Shown: positions 46,926 through 57,692 of the stretch, piece by piece | Layout: the number at the start of each line of letters is the position of its first letter | Position numbering within the stretch: the first letter of the stretch is position 1 | Source: Metabacillus malikii | Lineage (GTDB): Bacteria; Bacillota; Bacilli; Bacillales; Bacillaceae | Direction: 5' to 3' | DNA: 64,000 nt | Assembly: GCF_030813355.1 (NCBI RefSeq) | Contig: NZ_JAUSUD010000019.1 | Location: 35,164-99,163, forward strand | Program-made: the position numbers and the translations under genes | Notes under the pieces: model-generated | The model's database searches: none | The model's input: only the letters and a program-made list of their open reading frames with translations | What the model was told of the DNA's origin: nothing

Positions 46926-47963
46926 GTGAAAGTCGGAATTATCGGGGCAACTGGTTACGGCGGAGTTGAACTGTATCGTATATTATCTAGTCATCCAAAT
47001 GTCGATGAGTGTATATTGTATTCATCTTCTGAAATGGATGTCCCATATATTAGCTCGTTTCCACATCTAGCACATTTAAGTGACCATATTTTAAAAGACA
47101 TTAACGTTGAAGACATTAAAAACAATGTATCTGTATTATTTTTAGCGACTCCGCCTGGTGTGTCTAAAAACTTATCACCACAATTCATTGAATCGGATGT
47201 AAAAATCATTGATTTGTCAGGGGATTTAAGGCTGAAAAACAGTGAAGAATACGAAAAATGGTATAAACGTCCTTGTGTGGAAGAGGATGTATTAGAAAAA
47301 GCAATTTACGGCCTATCAGAATTGAACAAAGAGCAAATCAAGGATGCGAGATTACTTGCAAACCCAGGGTGTTTCCCGACAGCAACGCTTTTAGGTTTAG
47401 CTCCGGTTGTTCAAAAAGGGATTATGAATGAAAACTCGATTATTGTTGACGCGAAGACAGGAGTATCTGGAGCAGGTCGTAATGCATCACAAGCGTTCCA
47501 CTTTCCTGAGGTTAATGACAATATGAGGATTTATAAAGTGAATGAACATCAACATATACCAGAAATAGAACAAATGCTACGAGTGTTGAATGAAAAGGTA
47601 TCATATATCTCTTTTCAATCTCATTTAATTCCAATGACACGAGGAATTATGGCAACAATATATGGTAGTTTAGAAGATTCATATACAACAGAACAATTAC
47701 TAACAGTATATAAAGAGTTTTACAAAGATTCACCGTTCGTACGAATTCGACGTGAAAATGAGTTTCCAGCAACGAAGGAAGTTTACGGTTCTAACTTTTG
47801 TGATATCGGCTTGAAAGTTGATGAAAGAACAGGAAGAGTAACGATCGTTTCGGTAATTGATAATTTAATGAAAGGTGCAGCAGGGCAAGCGGTTCAAAAT
47901 TTCAACATTATGTGTGGATTTAACGAGACGACTGGATTGCAAGCAGCACCAATTTATCCATAA
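46926..47963 (+). CDS. argC: N-acetyl-gamma-glutamyl-phosphate reductase
   Basis: This 345-residue ArgC catalyses the NADPH-dependent third step of arginine synthesis. It shows the Rossmann motif [10 protein letters not shown] at the N-terminus, the catalytic Cys in [11 protein letters not shown] near residue 148, and [12 protein letters not shown]. The start is GTG 46926 with an AAGGTG SD; a TTG three bases earlier is too close to it. Length equals B. subtilis ArgC. First gene of a seven-gene arginine cluster, preceded by promoter and ARG box. Confidence 0.95.
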   Translation: MKVGIIGATGYGGVELYRILSSHPNVDECILYSSSEMDVPYISSFPHLAHLSDHILKDINVEDIKNNVSVLFLATPPGVSKNLSPQFIESDVKIIDLSGDLRLKNSEEYEKWYKRPCVEEDVLEKAIYGLSELNKEQIKDARLLANPGCFPTATLLGLAPVVQKGIMNENSIIVDAKTGVSGAGRNASQAFHFPEVNDNMRIYKVNEHQHIPEIEQMLRVLNEKVSYISFQSHLIPMTRGIMATIYGSLEDSYTTEQLLTVYKEFYKDSPFVRIRRENEFPATKEVYGSNFCDIGLKVDERTGRVTIVSVIDNLMKGAAGQAVQNFNIMCGFNETTGLQAAPIYP

Positions 47964-47986
47964 TGACAACTGGGGAGGAAAAAGCA

Positions 47987-49219
47987 GTGTTACAGATAAA
48001 AGAAACCTCTGCGATAACAAAAATTGAAAATGGATCGATCGTAACACCAAAGGGCTTCTTAGCAGATGGTGTTCACGCAGGCTTGAGATATTCAAAAAAT
48101 GATTTAGGTGTCATTTATAGTGAGGTTCCGGCAAATTGTGCTGCAGTATATACGCAAAGCCACTTTCAAGCAGCGCCATTAAAGGTAACACAAGAGAGTA
48201 TTGCTAAGTCCGGTCTATTGCAAGCTATCGTTGTAAATAGTGCAAATGCAAATGCATGTACTGGTGAACAAGGATTAAAAGATGCATTTGAAATGAGAGA
48301 AAGAACGGCAAACTTATTTAACATTGAAAAACATCATGTTGCTGTGGCATCTACTGGTGTCATCGGCGAGTTTCTTAAAATGGATAAAATCCGCAACGGA
48401 ATAGACCAATTAAAGCCTGAAACAAATGAAGAGGCAGCGATAGACTTCCAACAAGCAATTTTAACAACTGATTTAGTGATGAAAACATCATGCTATGAAG
48501 TAGTCATTAATGATAAAAAGGTAACAATTGGTGGCGCTGCTAAAGGGTCGGGAATGATTCATCCAAATATGGCGACAATGCTTGCGTTTGTTACAACAGA
48601 TGCAAAGATTGATTCGGCATCGTTACAGTCATTACTCAGCGCAACAACTGATAAAACATATAATCAAATTACTGTTGATGGTGATACATCAACAAATGAT
48701 ATGGTTCTCGTTATGGCGAATGGGCAAGCAGGCAATGAGCCATTAAATGAAAGTCATCCAAACTGGCCAGAATTTAAAGCAGCCTTTAATGCGGTTAGTG
48801 AAGAGCTTGCGAAGCAAATTGCTAAAGATGGTGAAGGAGCGACTAAGCTTATTGAAGTAGAGGTTACTGGTGCTAAAACGAAGCAAGAGGCGAACGTAGT
48901 TGCGAAGAAGATTGTCGGCTCAAGCTTAGTGAAGACAGCCGTATACGGTGCTGATGCAAACTGGGGAAGAATTATCTGTGCTGTCGGCTATAGTGAAGCA
49001 GCAGTCGAGCCTGAGAAAATTGATATCTACTTAGAAGACATATGCTTGTTTACAAACAACAGTCCTCAAGCCTTTTCAGAGGAAACTGCAAGTGAATATT
49101 TAAAAAGAGACCAAGTGAAGATTTTAGTGAACTTAGGTGTTGGCGAAGAAGCAGGTAAAGCATGGGGCTGTGATTTAACCTATGACTACGTGAAAATAAA
49201 TGCAAGCTATCGAACATGA
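47987..49219 (+). CDS. argJ: Bifunctional ornithine acetyltransferase / N-acetylglutamate synthase
   Basis: This 410-residue ArgJ recycles the acetyl group in arginine synthesis. The self-cleavage site is in HPNMATMLAF (between Ala and the nucleophilic Thr), and the family motif KGSGMIHP precedes it. NSANANACTGEQG and VYGADANWGRII are conserved. The start is GTG 47987, behind a GGGAGGA SD seven bases upstream. An in-frame ATG at 47963, overlapping the argC stop, would add eight residues and lacks an SD. Lies between argC and argB. Confidence 0.94.
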   Translation: MLQIKETSAITKIENGSIVTPKGFLADGVHAGLRYSKNDLGVIYSEVPANCAAVYTQSHFQAAPLKVTQESIAKSGLLQAIVVNSANANACTGEQGLKDAFEMRERTANLFNIEKHHVAVASTGVIGEFLKMDKIRNGIDQLKPETNEEAAIDFQQAILTTDLVMKTSCYEVVINDKKVTIGGAAKGSGMIHPNMATMLAFVTTDAKIDSASLQSLLSATTDKTYNQITVDGDTSTNDMVLVMANGQAGNEPLNESHPNWPEFKAAFNAVSEELAKQIAKDGEGATKLIEVEVTGAKTKQEANVVAKKIVGSSLVKTAVYGADANWGRIICAVGYSEAAVEPEKIDIYLEDICLFTNNSPQAFSEETASEYLKRDQVKILVNLGVGEEAGKAWGCDLTYDYVKINASYRT

Positions 49220-49229
49220 GGGGATTTAA

Positions 49230-50012
49230 ATGTCAAAAACAGTTGTATTAAAATGCGGAGGTAGTACCGTACACCAATTGTCTGAATCATTTTTTCAAAG
49301 CTTAAAAGCGTTAATTAACAACAATTGGAATGTTATGATCGTCCATGGTGGTGGACCTGATATAACCAATATGTTGAAGGCCTTAAAAATTGAAACTGAG
49401 TTTTTTAAAGGACAACGTAAAACGACAGAAGATGTATTAGAAGTTGCCGAAATGGTATTGGCAGGAAAAATTAATAAACTGTTAACAAATGTTCTTCAAG
49501 ATAAGGGTCTTGATGCTATTGGTTTATCTGGTAGTGACGGTGGCCTTCTAAAAGCGAATTATTTAGATAAAGAGCATTTAGGGTTAGTTGGTGAAGTAAC
49601 ATCTGTGCAAACTTCTGTTGTTTCATTGTTAATGGATAATGGGTATATACCAGTAGTTGCTCCGCTTGCACGAACTGTTGAGAATGAAACGTTAAATGTA
49701 AATGCTGATTTAGCAGCAGCTGCGATTGCTAACGCTGTTAGCGCTGAAAAATTCATTTTCGTAACCGATGTTCCTGGAATCCTTGATGGAAATAAACAGT
49801 TAATCGAGGAAATCACACCATCCGAAATTAATACACTAATTGAATCAGAAGTCATAACAGGTGGAATGATTCCGAAAGTGCAATCAGCACTTGCAACATT
49901 GTCCGATAATTGCCAGGAAGTTATTATTGCAAGTGGGCAGAAAGCAATCATTGAAGATGGACATTTTACAGGAACAAAAATTGTCAAAGGAATGGAGGTT
50001 TCAACATCATGA
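49230..50012 (+). CDS. argB: N-acetylglutamate kinase
   Basis: This 260-residue amino-acid kinase-fold ArgB phosphorylates N-acetylglutamate. The nucleotide and substrate loops are KCGGSTVH at the N-terminus and VHGGGPDI near residue 40; [12 protein letters not shown] and TDVPGILDG are typical. It is the arginine-insensitive short form expected with ArgJ, lacking the N-terminal helix of feedback-inhibited enzymes. SD GAGGGG; the stop overlaps argD by four bases. Confidence 0.95.
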   Translation: MSKTVVLKCGGSTVHQLSESFFQSLKALINNNWNVMIVHGGGPDITNMLKALKIETEFFKGQRKTTEDVLEVAEMVLAGKINKLLTNVLQDKGLDAIGLSGSDGGLLKANYLDKEHLGLVGEVTSVQTSVVSLLMDNGYIPVVAPLARTVENETLNVNADLAAAAIANAVSAEKFIFVTDVPGILDGNKQLIEEITPSEINTLIESEVITGGMIPKVQSALATLSDNCQEVIIASGQKAIIEDGHFTGTKIVKGMEVSTS

Positions 50013-51166
50013 GTTATTTATTTCCTACTTATGCTAGATGGAATGTTACAGTCAAAGAAGCAAAGGGCTCTTGGATTACAGATGTAAATGACACAAACTA
50101 TTTAGATTTTGTATCCGGAATTGCTGTTTGTAATTTAGGTCATGCAAATGAAGATGTGTTGAATGCGGTTAAAGAACAATTAGATAAATATTGGCATGTT
50201 TCAAATATGTTTCAACAGCCGATACAGGAGGAAGTTGCACAGCTATTAGTAGAAAATAGTGATGGTGAAGCTGTATTCTTTTGTAACAGTGGTGCAGAAG
50301 CAAATGAAGCTGCAATAAAGCTAGCGAGAAAGCATACAGGCAAAACGAAAATTGTGACGTTTCAAAAATCATTTCACGGTAGAACGTTTGCGACGATGTC
50401 TGCTACAGGTCAAGAAAAAATTCATCAAGGATTTGGACCACTTTTAGAAACGTTCATGTATCTTCCTTACAATGAAGTGGATGGTCTTGATGAACTTGAC
50501 GATGATGTTGCAGCAATCATGCTAGAGGTTGTCCAAGGCGAGGGCGGAGTCATCCCTGCTGAAGCTGCATTTATTAAAAAGGTAGCAGAAACATGTGAGC
50601 GAATTGGGGCATTGTTAATTATCGATGAAGTCCAAACTGGAATCGGCAGAACAGGAAAACCATTTGCATATCAGCATTATGGAATCTCACCGGACATTAT
50701 TACCTCTGCTAAAGGGCTAGGGAATGGGCTGCCAATCGGTGCAATGATTGGGAAAGCACCATTAATCGAAACGTTCCAAGCAGGTACTCATGGTTCAACA
50801 TTTGGAGGTAACCCAATTGCGATGGCTTCTGCGAAAGCAGTACTATCAAAAATATTTGCAGAACAGTTTTTATCAGAGGTAGTAGAGAAAAGTGAATATT
50901 TAGTAAGTAAATTAACTGAAGTGATCGGAAATCATTCACTTGTGACAGCCATTCGTGGCAAAGGTCTGTTAATTGGTATTGAGTGTAAAGAGGAGACGAG
51001 CACAATTATTAATCAATTACGAGACAATAAGCTGCTTACAATTTCAGCAGGTCCAAATGTGATTCGTTTAATCCCGCCATTAACAGTTTCCAACGAAGAG
51101 ATTGATGAGGCAGTTAGTATTATTGCGAATACGTTTGCTTCAATTAATTCAACAATTGCTCAATAA
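50009..51166 (+). CDS. argD: Acetylornithine aminotransferase
   Basis: This 385-residue PLP-dependent class III aminotransferase converts N-acetylglutamate semialdehyde to acetylornithine. The PLP lysine is K235 in [30 protein letters not shown] and [13 protein letters not shown] are visible. It is coupled to argB by an ATGA overlap. The stop codon lies within a terminator hairpin (51157-51174), and ARG-box-like sites follow before carA. Confidence 0.95.
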   Translation: MSYLFPTYARWNVTVKEAKGSWITDVNDTNYLDFVSGIAVCNLGHANEDVLNAVKEQLDKYWHVSNMFQQPIQEEVAQLLVENSDGEAVFFCNSGAEANEAAIKLARKHTGKTKIVTFQKSFHGRTFATMSATGQEKIHQGFGPLLETFMYLPYNEVDGLDELDDDVAAIMLEVVQGEGGVIPAEAAFIKKVAETCERIGALLIIDEVQTGIGRTGKPFAYQHYGISPDIITSAKGLGNGLPIGAMIGKAPLIETFQAGTHGSTFGGNPIAMASAKAVLSKIFAEQFLSEVVEKSEYLVSKLTEVIGNHSLVTAIRGKGLLIGIECKEETSTIINQLRDNKLLTISAGPNVIRLIPPLTVSNEEIDEAVSIIANTFASINSTIAQ

Positions 51167-51182
51167 AATGAGCATTTTTTTT
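51157..51182 (+). terminator. Terminator overlapping the argD stop codon
   Basis: TGCTCA (51157-51162) / TGAGCA (51169-51174) with a 6-base loop holding the TAA, then eight Ts. The short stem may allow partial readthrough into carAB. Confidence 0.6.
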
Positions 51183-51189
51183 CCGAAAC

Positions 51190-51240
51190 TTTGAATAAAA
51201 ATACTCAACATCTAATATTTATCCAATACAATAAAAATAG
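51190..51240 (+). promoter_or_regulatory. ARG-box-like sites upstream of carA
   Basis: TTGAATAAAAATACTCAA (51191-51208) is close to the ARG box CATGAATAAAAATKCAAK. A second AT-rich match ATACAATAAAAATAGG lies at 51224-51239. They suggest separate ArgR/AhrC control of carAB-argF. Confidence 0.6.
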
Positions 51241-51299
51241 GGCGATTTAGTATCGTACCTAAATAGACAAGTGACATTAGACAAACGAGGTGTAAGCAG

Positions 51300-52373
51300 A
51301 TGAAAGGATATCTTCATTTAGAAGATGGTTCAATATATGCAGGAGAACTAGATAATAGTTTGCAAGAAGATATAAATGGTGAAGTGGTATTTTTCACTGG
51401 AATGACAGGGTACCAGGAAGTATTAACAGACCCTTCATATAAAAATCAAATCGTTGTTTTCACTTACCCACTAATTGGGAACTATGGCATAAATTTAAGT
51501 GATGATGAAAGTAAAAAACCACAAGTGAAAGCTGTCATTATGTATGAATCAACATCGAATTATTCACATTATGAAGCACAGCATAGTTTTAAAGATTATT
51601 TAGAAAAATGGAATATTCCTTTCATCTATCATGTCGATACACGTTCGATCGTAAAAAAAATCCGACACCACGGCTCAATGGCTGCTTCGATTTCTGTTAA
51701 GGATAATCTTGAAGAAAAACCTTGCGCAATAAATGAGAATGGTGTGTTTGAAGTTGCCTCTTCTACGATTGAATCATTTGGAGAAGAAGGAAATACTCAT
51801 ATTGCGTTAATTGACTTCGGATTTAAAAAATCAATTTTGACAGCATTGCTTAATAGGGGTTGTAAAGTGACGACAATTCCATTCCGAATGATGGACCATG
51901 TAAATGAAATAAAACCAGATGGACTTCTTCTATCTAATGGACCAGGAGACCCTAAAAAGCTAGCAAGCTATTTTCCGAAGTTGAAACAGCTCATATCTGC
52001 TTATCCGACATTAGGTATTTGTTTAGGGCATCAAGTGACAGCATTATCATTTGGTGCGGAAACGAAGAAGCTCCTCTTTGGTCATCGTGGTGCCAACCAG
52101 CCGGTTTTTGATAAAAAGACGAACCAAGTGTTTATGACATCACAGAATCATAGCTATGTCGTAATGGGTGATAGCTTAAAAAATACAGAGCTTTCTGTTC
52201 GTTTTTATAACATAAATGACGAGTCAATAGAAGGCCTTCATCATCAAACATTACCAGTTGTAACAGCACAATTTCATCCAGAGGCACATCCAGGACCAAC
52301 AGATAGTGAATGGATATTTGATGAATTTTTAGATTTAGTCACAGCTGCAAAAGGAGATATACTTTATGTCTAA
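51300..52373 (+). CDS. carA: Carbamoyl-phosphate synthase small subunit (arginine-type)
   Basis: This 357-residue glutaminase subunit has an N-terminal CarA domain (FFTGMTGYQEVLTDPSY) and a C-terminal class I amidotransferase with C241 in GICLGHQ and His/Glu in QFHPEAHPGP. It supplies ammonia to CarB. It is clustered with arginine rather than pyrimidine genes, as for the arginine-regulated CarAB of bacilli. SD CGAGGTG before the ATG. It overlaps carB by eight bases. Confidence 0.95.
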   Translation: MKGYLHLEDGSIYAGELDNSLQEDINGEVVFFTGMTGYQEVLTDPSYKNQIVVFTYPLIGNYGINLSDDESKKPQVKAVIMYESTSNYSHYEAQHSFKDYLEKWNIPFIYHVDTRSIVKKIRHHGSMAASISVKDNLEEKPCAINENGVFEVASSTIESFGEEGNTHIALIDFGFKKSILTALLNRGCKVTTIPFRMMDHVNEIKPDGLLLSNGPGDPKKLASYFPKLKQLISAYPTLGICLGHQVTALSFGAETKKLLFGHRGANQPVFDKKTNQVFMTSQNHSYVVMGDSLKNTELSVRFYNINDESIEGLHHQTLPVVTAQFHPEAHPGPTDSEWIFDEFLDLVTAAKGDILYV

Positions 52374-55300
52374 AAACAAATCAATTAAAAAAATCGTTGT
52401 AATCGGTTCTGGCCCAATTATTATCGGGCAGGCTGCGGAATTTGACTATGCAGGAACACAAGGATGCTTGGCCTTAAAAGAAGAAGGGTACCAAGTGGTG
52501 TTGGTAAATAATAATCCAGCAACGATTATGACAGATGAAGAATTTTCTGATGTTTTATACTTTGAACCATTAACGATTGAAAGCTTAACAAAAATTATTG
52601 AAAAAGAACGACCTGACGGCTTACTTGCATCATTAGGAGGCCAAACAGGTCTGAATCTTGCAATGGAGTTACATGAGGCAGGAATATTAGAAAAATATAA
52701 CGTTAACCTACTCGGTACTTCTATCGAATCAATTCGTAAAGGTGAAGACCGAAATGAATTCAGACAATTAATGTATGACTTAAATGAACCAATTCCTGAA
52801 AGTGCTATTGTAACAACGTTAGAAGAAGCGATTGAATTTTCAAATAAAATAGGTTTTCCAATCATTATTCGTCCAGCCTATACGTTAGGAGGTAAAGGTG
52901 GGGGAATCGCAAGCAATAAAGAGGAATTTATTAAACTGGTGAAAAGCGGACTACAAGCAAGTCCAATTACACAATGTCTCATTGAAAAAAGCATTGCAGG
53001 TTTTAAAGAGGTCGAATATGAAATGATTCGTGACCATAAAGGTACGTGTATCGCGGTTTGTAATATGGAGAACATTGACCCTGTTGGTGTTCATACTGGT
53101 GATTCGATTGTTGTAGCGCCTTCTCAAACATTAACAGACCAGGACTACCATATGCTGCGTACAGCTGCAGTTAAAATTGTCTCTGCACTAGGTGTTGTCG
53201 GGGGCTGTAATATTCAGCTTGCGCTTGACCCGTTAAGCAAGCAATATTATGTCATAGAAGTAAATCCACGGGTTAGTCGCTCATCAGCACTTGCTTCAAA
53301 GGCAACGGGTTACCCAATTGCTAAAATCGCCGCAAAATTAGCAGTCGGCTATACATTAGATGAACTGAAAAATCCTTTAACAATGAGTACGTATGCAAGT
53401 TTTGAACCTGCTTTAGATTACGTTGTCGTAAAGTTCCCAAGATGGCCTTTCGATAAGTTTAATAAGGCTGATCGTAAGCTAGGTACGAAAATGAAGGCTA
53501 CTGGAGAAGTAATGGCGATTGAACGTAATTTAGAAGCAGCGATTCAAAAGGCGTGTGACTCACTTGAGTTAGATAATATCGGGACATCATTACCAGAGCT
53601 TGAAAAGATTTCAACAGATGAACTTATTTCTTTAATGGTTAAAACAGACGACCGTCGCTTTTTCGCTGTAATGGAACTCATTCGACGTGAGTATTCATTA
53701 ACAGAAATTCATAATCTTACAAAGATGGACTATTACTTCTTGTCTTGCTTTAAGAAAATCGTCGATTTAGAAAATGAACTGAAGAAAAATGATTTAACAA
53801 CTCTAGATGGAGAGCTCCTGTCAAAAGTGAAGGAAAAAGGGTTCTCAGATCGAACAATTGCTTCATTGTTAGCTATTCCTGAAGCAGATGTGAGAAGTAA
53901 ACGGAAAGCTTTTGCGATTCATGCAGCATATAAATATGTTGATACATGTGCTGCAGAGTTTGAAGCGCGGACGAATTATTTCTATTCAACCTATTTTGGT
54001 GAAAATGAACAGCCAGCTTTGTCGGATAAAAAGAAAATATTAATTATCGGTTCCGGACCAATTCGAATCGGGCAAGGAATTGAATTTGATTATAGTGCAG
54101 TACATGGCATAAAAGCGTTAAAGAGTTTAGGGTATGAAGCAATTATGATTAATAACAATCCGGAGACAGTAAGTACAGATTTCGAAACAGCGGATCGATT
54201 ATATTTTGAACCAATTACACTTGAACATGTATTAAATATTGTCGAGTCTGAGAAGATTGAGGCTGTTATTGTCCAATATGGTGGTCAAACAGCGATTAAC
54301 TTAGCGGAGCAGTTAGAACATGCAGGTGTAAAGCTACTTGGCACTGATACTGAAACATTGGATTGGTTAGAGGACCGTGACAAGTTTTATCAAATTTTAG
54401 ATGAGCTATCGATTCCGCATGCAGTTGGCTTAACGGCCAATAATGCGCAAGAAGCTATAAATGGTGCAAATGAAATAGGTTACCCTATATTACTTAGACC
54501 ATCTTATGTAATTGGTGGAAAAGGGATGGTAGTCGTTCAAAACGAAGAAGCATTACAAGGATTACTTGAGGATGCAACGAACATGATTTACCCGGTATTA
54601 ATCGATCAGTTTGTGCAAGGGCTTGAAGGTGAAATCGATTTAATAGCAGATGGTAAGGATGCATTTATACCAACTTATATCGAACATGTAGAACCTGCTG
54701 GTGTACATTCAGGAGATAGTTTAGCTATTTTGCCAGCTCAGAGCATTACAGACGAGAACAAACAGGTTATTGCTAACTATGCAAACTTATTAGTGAAAAA
54801 GTTAAATTATCGTGGAATTATGAACATTCAATTCTTAATTAACGATAATCATATTTATATTCTTGAAGTAAATCCACGTGCAAGCCGTACTGCACCAATT
54901 ATTAGTAAAGTGACTGGCATTCCTGTTATCAAACATGCAACATACTTATTATGTGGAAAGAAATTAAGTGAATTGTCGCTTCATGCGCCTGACTTGAATG
55001 ATTGGGTAGCAGTCAAATATCCTGTATTCTCAAGCCATGCTCTTCACGATGTTGACATTACACTTGGACCGGAAATGAAGGCAACAGGTGAAGGTATGTG
55101 TGTCGGACAATCGCTTGATGCGGTTTATAAAAAGATCTTTGCGAACGATTTAAATGGAATTGAAACTGTATTCTTCGATATCGGTGATGAGGAAGCAAAA
55201 AAAGAAACGGAGAAAGTTGGATTACAAACAGTCGTAAACGGTTTTGAAGAATGGGTTGAAGGGAAAAAAGGTATCTTTGTATCATTACTAGATACAGATG

Positions 55301-55449
55301 AAGCAAAGCAAAACCGTACCTTAGCATTAGAAAAAGGAATGGTTTTATTCACAAACCTTTCAACTTATTATGCTAGCCTCCAATCTTTCTCAGCAGAAGA
55401 TAAAGAAATATTATCAATGCAACAGTTAACTAACAAAGTGAAGGTATAA
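52366..55449 (+). CDS. carB: Carbamoyl-phosphate synthase large subunit (arginine-type)
   Basis: This 1027-residue CarB has two homologous synthetase halves: GSGPIIIGQAAEFDYAGTQG at about residue 13 and GSGPIRIGQGIEFDYSAVHG at about residue 560, each followed by an ATP-grasp domain (RPAYTLGGKGGG and RPSYVIGGKGM). A C-terminal allosteric MGS-type domain (about 930-1027) follows. It makes carbamoyl phosphate from bicarbonate, ATP and ammonia for ornithine carbamoylation. Full length for the arginine-specific form. Confidence 0.95.
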   Translation: MSKNKSIKKIVVIGSGPIIIGQAAEFDYAGTQGCLALKEEGYQVVLVNNNPATIMTDEEFSDVLYFEPLTIESLTKIIEKERPDGLLASLGGQTGLNLAMELHEAGILEKYNVNLLGTSIESIRKGEDRNEFRQLMYDLNEPIPESAIVTTLEEAIEFSNKIGFPIIIRPAYTLGGKGGGIASNKEEFIKLVKSGLQASPITQCLIEKSIAGFKEVEYEMIRDHKGTCIAVCNMENIDPVGVHTGDSIVVAPSQTLTDQDYHMLRTAAVKIVSALGVVGGCNIQLALDPLSKQYYVIEVNPRVSRSSALASKATGYPIAKIAAKLAVGYTLDELKNPLTMSTYASFEPALDYVVVKFPRWPFDKFNKADRKLGTKMKATGEVMAIERNLEAAIQKACDSLELDNIGTSLPELEKISTDELISLMVKTDDRRFFAVMELIRREYSLTEIHNLTKMDYYFLSCFKKIVDLENELKKNDLTTLDGELLSKVKEKGFSDRTIASLLAIPEADVRSKRKAFAIHAAYKYVDTCAAEFEARTNYFYSTYFGENEQPALSDKKKILIIGSGPIRIGQGIEFDYSAVHGIKALKSLGYEAIMINNNPETVSTDFETADRLYFEPITLEHVLNIVESEKIEAVIVQYGGQTAINLAEQLEHAGVKLLGTDTETLDWLEDRDKFYQILDELSIPHAVGLTANNAQEAINGANEIGYPILLRPSYVIGGKGMVVVQNEEALQGLLEDATNMIYPVLIDQFVQGLEGEIDLIADGKDAFIPTYIEHVEPAGVHSGDSLAILPAQSITDENKQVIANYANLLVKKLNYRGIMNIQFLINDNHIYILEVNPRASRTAPIISKVTGIPVIKHATYLLCGKKLSELSLHAPDLNDWVAVKYPVFSSHALHDVDITLGPEMKATGEGMCVGQSLDAVYKKIFANDLNGIETVFFDIGDEEAKKETEKVGLQTVVNGFEEWVEGKKGIFVSLLDTDEAKQNRTLALEKGMVLFTNLSTYYASLQSFSAEDKEILSMQQLTNKVKV

Positions 55450-55694
55450 TGTAAGAAACAAGAGGGAGTACTGGCGTTGACAAAACGACCAGAATCCCTC
55501 AGCTTTGTATATAGAAGTAAATGAACGAGAGGTTGTCGAAGGTCCATCTCGGCATAAAAAAGATGATTGTTAAGCTAAAAGGTATTATAATAATTAGGTT
55601 GGTATGTTTTTACATATTTAAGCGGAACGATAGCAAATAATTGAAACGTTTTAACATGGTAGGAAAAGAAATACAATTAATAGGAAGTGAAATG
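55450..55694 (+). other. carB-argF intergenic region with hairpin
   Basis: 245 bases without a supported gene. A nested hairpin GAGGG...CTGG / CCAG...CCCTC lies at about 55462-55500. It is not followed by a T-run, so it may be a processing or stability structure rather than a terminator. Confidence 0.4.
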
Positions 55695-56636
55695 ATGAGT
55701 CTTTTAAAAAAGGATGTAAATCCTAATCATAAACGAGATTTTTTAACGTTGTTAGACTATAGTAAAGAAGAAATTTTATATATTATTGATGAGGCTTTTA
55801 AGCTTGAGGAAAACCCGATTCAGCCAATCCTAAAAGGAAAAACATTGGCGATGATATTTGAAAAATCATCAACAAGAACGCGTGTATCGTTTGAAACAGG
55901 TATGCTCCATCTCGGTGGACATGCGTTGTTTTTAAGTAGTCAAGATATTCAGCTTGGCAGAGGAGAGCCTGTATCTGATACAGCGAAAGTCTTATCAGGT
56001 TATGTAGATGGCATTATGATTCGTACCTTTGGTCATGATAAACTCGAAGAACTTGCAAAGCACGCTAGTATCCCTGTAATAAATGGGTTGACAGATTTAT
56101 TCCACCCTTGCCAAGCGTTAGCAGATTTAAAAACGGTATACCGAATTAAAGGAAAGTTTGAAGGAATTAAAATGGCTTATTTAGGTGATGGAAATAATGT
56201 TGCACACTCGTTAATGATTGCCGCTGCGAAAGTAGGCATGGATTTCTCAATTGGCTGTCCACAAGGCTATGAGCCTGATCAAGCAGTTGTTGATAAAGCA
56301 TTAGAAATTTCAAAACAAACCGGCGCTACGATGACAATTACAGATAATCCAGTAGCTGCTGTAAAAGATGCAGATGTTATTTACACTGATGTATGGGCTA
56401 GTATGGGCCAAGAAAGTGAACAGAATGAGCGTCTGCTTGCTTTTAAAGGCTACCAAGTAAACGACGAACTAGTGGGTCATGCAAAGGATGATTATATGTT
56501 CCTACATTGCTTACCAGCTCATCGGGAAGAGGAAGTAACAGCATCAATTATTGACGGTGAACATTCAGCTGTATTTGAACAGGCGGAAAATCGTCTTCAT
56601 GTTCAGAAGGTTTTATTAAAAGAATTATTGGCATAA
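55695..56636 (+). CDS. argF: Ornithine carbamoyltransferase
   Basis: This 313-residue ArgF joins carbamoyl phosphate and ornithine to give citrulline. Carbamoyl-phosphate loop [19 protein letters not shown], and the ornithine-side Cys in [11 protein letters not shown] are all visible. The start is ATG 55695, behind an AGGAAG SD with seven-base spacing; the frame is open 18 codons further upstream but that would lengthen the family N-terminus. Last gene of the arginine cluster. Confidence 0.94.
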   Translation: MSLLKKDVNPNHKRDFLTLLDYSKEEILYIIDEAFKLEENPIQPILKGKTLAMIFEKSSTRTRVSFETGMLHLGGHALFLSSQDIQLGRGEPVSDTAKVLSGYVDGIMIRTFGHDKLEELAKHASIPVINGLTDLFHPCQALADLKTVYRIKGKFEGIKMAYLGDGNNVAHSLMIAAAKVGMDFSIGCPQGYEPDQAVVDKALEISKQTGATMTITDNPVAAVKDADVIYTDVWASMGQESEQNERLLAFKGYQVNDELVGHAKDDYMFLHCLPAHREEEVTASIIDGEHSAVFEQAENRLHVQKVLLKELLA

Positions 56637-56652
56637 TTATATGAAATGAGTT

Positions 56653-56677
56653 GGCAGAATCAATAAACGATTCTGCC
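56653..56677 (+). terminator. Terminator of the arginine cluster
   Basis: Perfect stem GGCAGAATC (56653-56661) / GATTCTGCC (56669-56677), then TTATTTT. Confidence 0.85.
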
Positions 56678-56834
56678 TTATTTTAGTTTCAGTAAAATGA
56701 ATAAGTGATATCAGAAAAAATTGATTTGGAATTTACCACATTACTACAGCAGATCTATAAAGATTTGTAAGTCCACTCATGAAATAAATTCGATAGACAC
56801 ATACTATTGATGACGATGAAAGGGGGAATGAAAA

Positions 56835-57032
56835 ATGGGTCAGCAACATCGATTTAGAGCAGGTCAAAAGGCTCCAAACAACGGGGTATATGTTGAAATC
56901 GGCGAAACTGGGTCTAACGTAACGAACCCTGGTCAAGTCAAATTAAGAGCAGGAGATCGTTTTCCAGAAACAGCAAATCAAAATCGTCAATGGACTTACA
57001 AAAACAAAACAATTGGCAGAAGCTACGATTAA
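56835..57032 (+). CDS. yjzC: YjzC-family small protein
   Basis: This 65-residue protein starts MGQQHRFRAGQKAPNNGVYV and contains EIGETGS and AGDRFPE, matching B. subtilis YjzC closely in pattern. It is basic, with no signal or membrane segment. An AAGGGGGAA SD precedes the ATG. Position after argF and before yjzD on the other strand is conserved. Function unknown. Confidence 0.9.
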   Translation: MGQQHRFRAGQKAPNNGVYVEIGETGSNVTNPGQVKLRAGDRFPETANQNRQWTYKNKTIGRSYD

Positions 57033-57122
57033 TTGTAGCTGATAATAAATCGTGATAAGTGGAAAACAGTATTGAGCAACACTTGAAGGTTTGCCAACGC
57101 TTTTTTAATAAGTAAAGGCATC

Positions 57123-57151
57123 AAAAAACCCTACATTAAGTAGGGTTTTTT
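57123..57151. terminator. Bidirectional terminator between yjzC and yjzD
   Basis: AAAAAACCCTAC (57123-57134) / GTAGGGTTTTTT (57140-57151), perfect stem with A- and T-runs on either side. Confidence 0.92.
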
Positions 57152-57170
57152 GATTGCAAATAGTTTTAAA

Positions 57171-57362
57171 TTAATGGTGATTATCACTTGCTGCTGGATT
57201 TCTAGGAATCACTTCTGCAATAATGAATATGATAACGATTGCAATGACAGATAAAGTTGAAGCAGTCATAAAGTCATAATGACCACCTGTCATCGAATTG
57301 ACTACATATGAAGCCATATGTATTAAGAGAAAGCACCAAACGAAGGTCATAATAAAACGCAT
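57171..57362 (-). CDS. yjzD: YjzD-family small membrane protein
   Basis: This 63-residue protein has two hydrophobic helices (about 3-22 and 33-53) and a short hydrophilic tail ending in two His. The pattern TFVWCFLLIHMASYVVNSM and AEVIPRNPAAS fits YjzD. The start is ATG 57362 with a GGGGTG SD; an ATG nine bases earlier is too close to it. Convergent with yjzC, as in B. subtilis. Function unknown. Confidence 0.85.
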   Translation of the reverse strand: MRFIMTFVWCFLLIHMASYVVNSMTGGHYDFMTASTLSVIAIVIIFIIAEVIPRNPAASDNHH

Positions 57363-57692
57363 TTCATTCACCCCATTTTTCAGACGAGTTCTTTGTATAT
57401 ATTATCACATAATTTTTAATTTTTAAAAGAAAACTTTTAAAATCTTCAGAAACAACTTATCGAATCTTGTCAATTTATTGATGTACAATGTACATAAGCG
57501 ATAACTAATAGATAAACGAAATAAAGTTCATCCAATTATTTTAGTTAGTAGTCTAATTTTCCGATTGTAGTGATAGCCTCCTATTCTTTTTAACACCCAA
57601 ATCATACATTATATAATAGGAAAAAGAATAAAATGTTTTCACAACCCTTTTTCCTCATAAAAATATGTCAAGAAGAGAAAGGTGGTGGGCAA
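57363..57692. other. Intergenic region between yjzD and yjaU
   Basis: 330 AT-rich bases between divergent genes. I see no gene, repeat or strong hairpin; it should hold the promoters of both genes. Confidence 0.5.
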
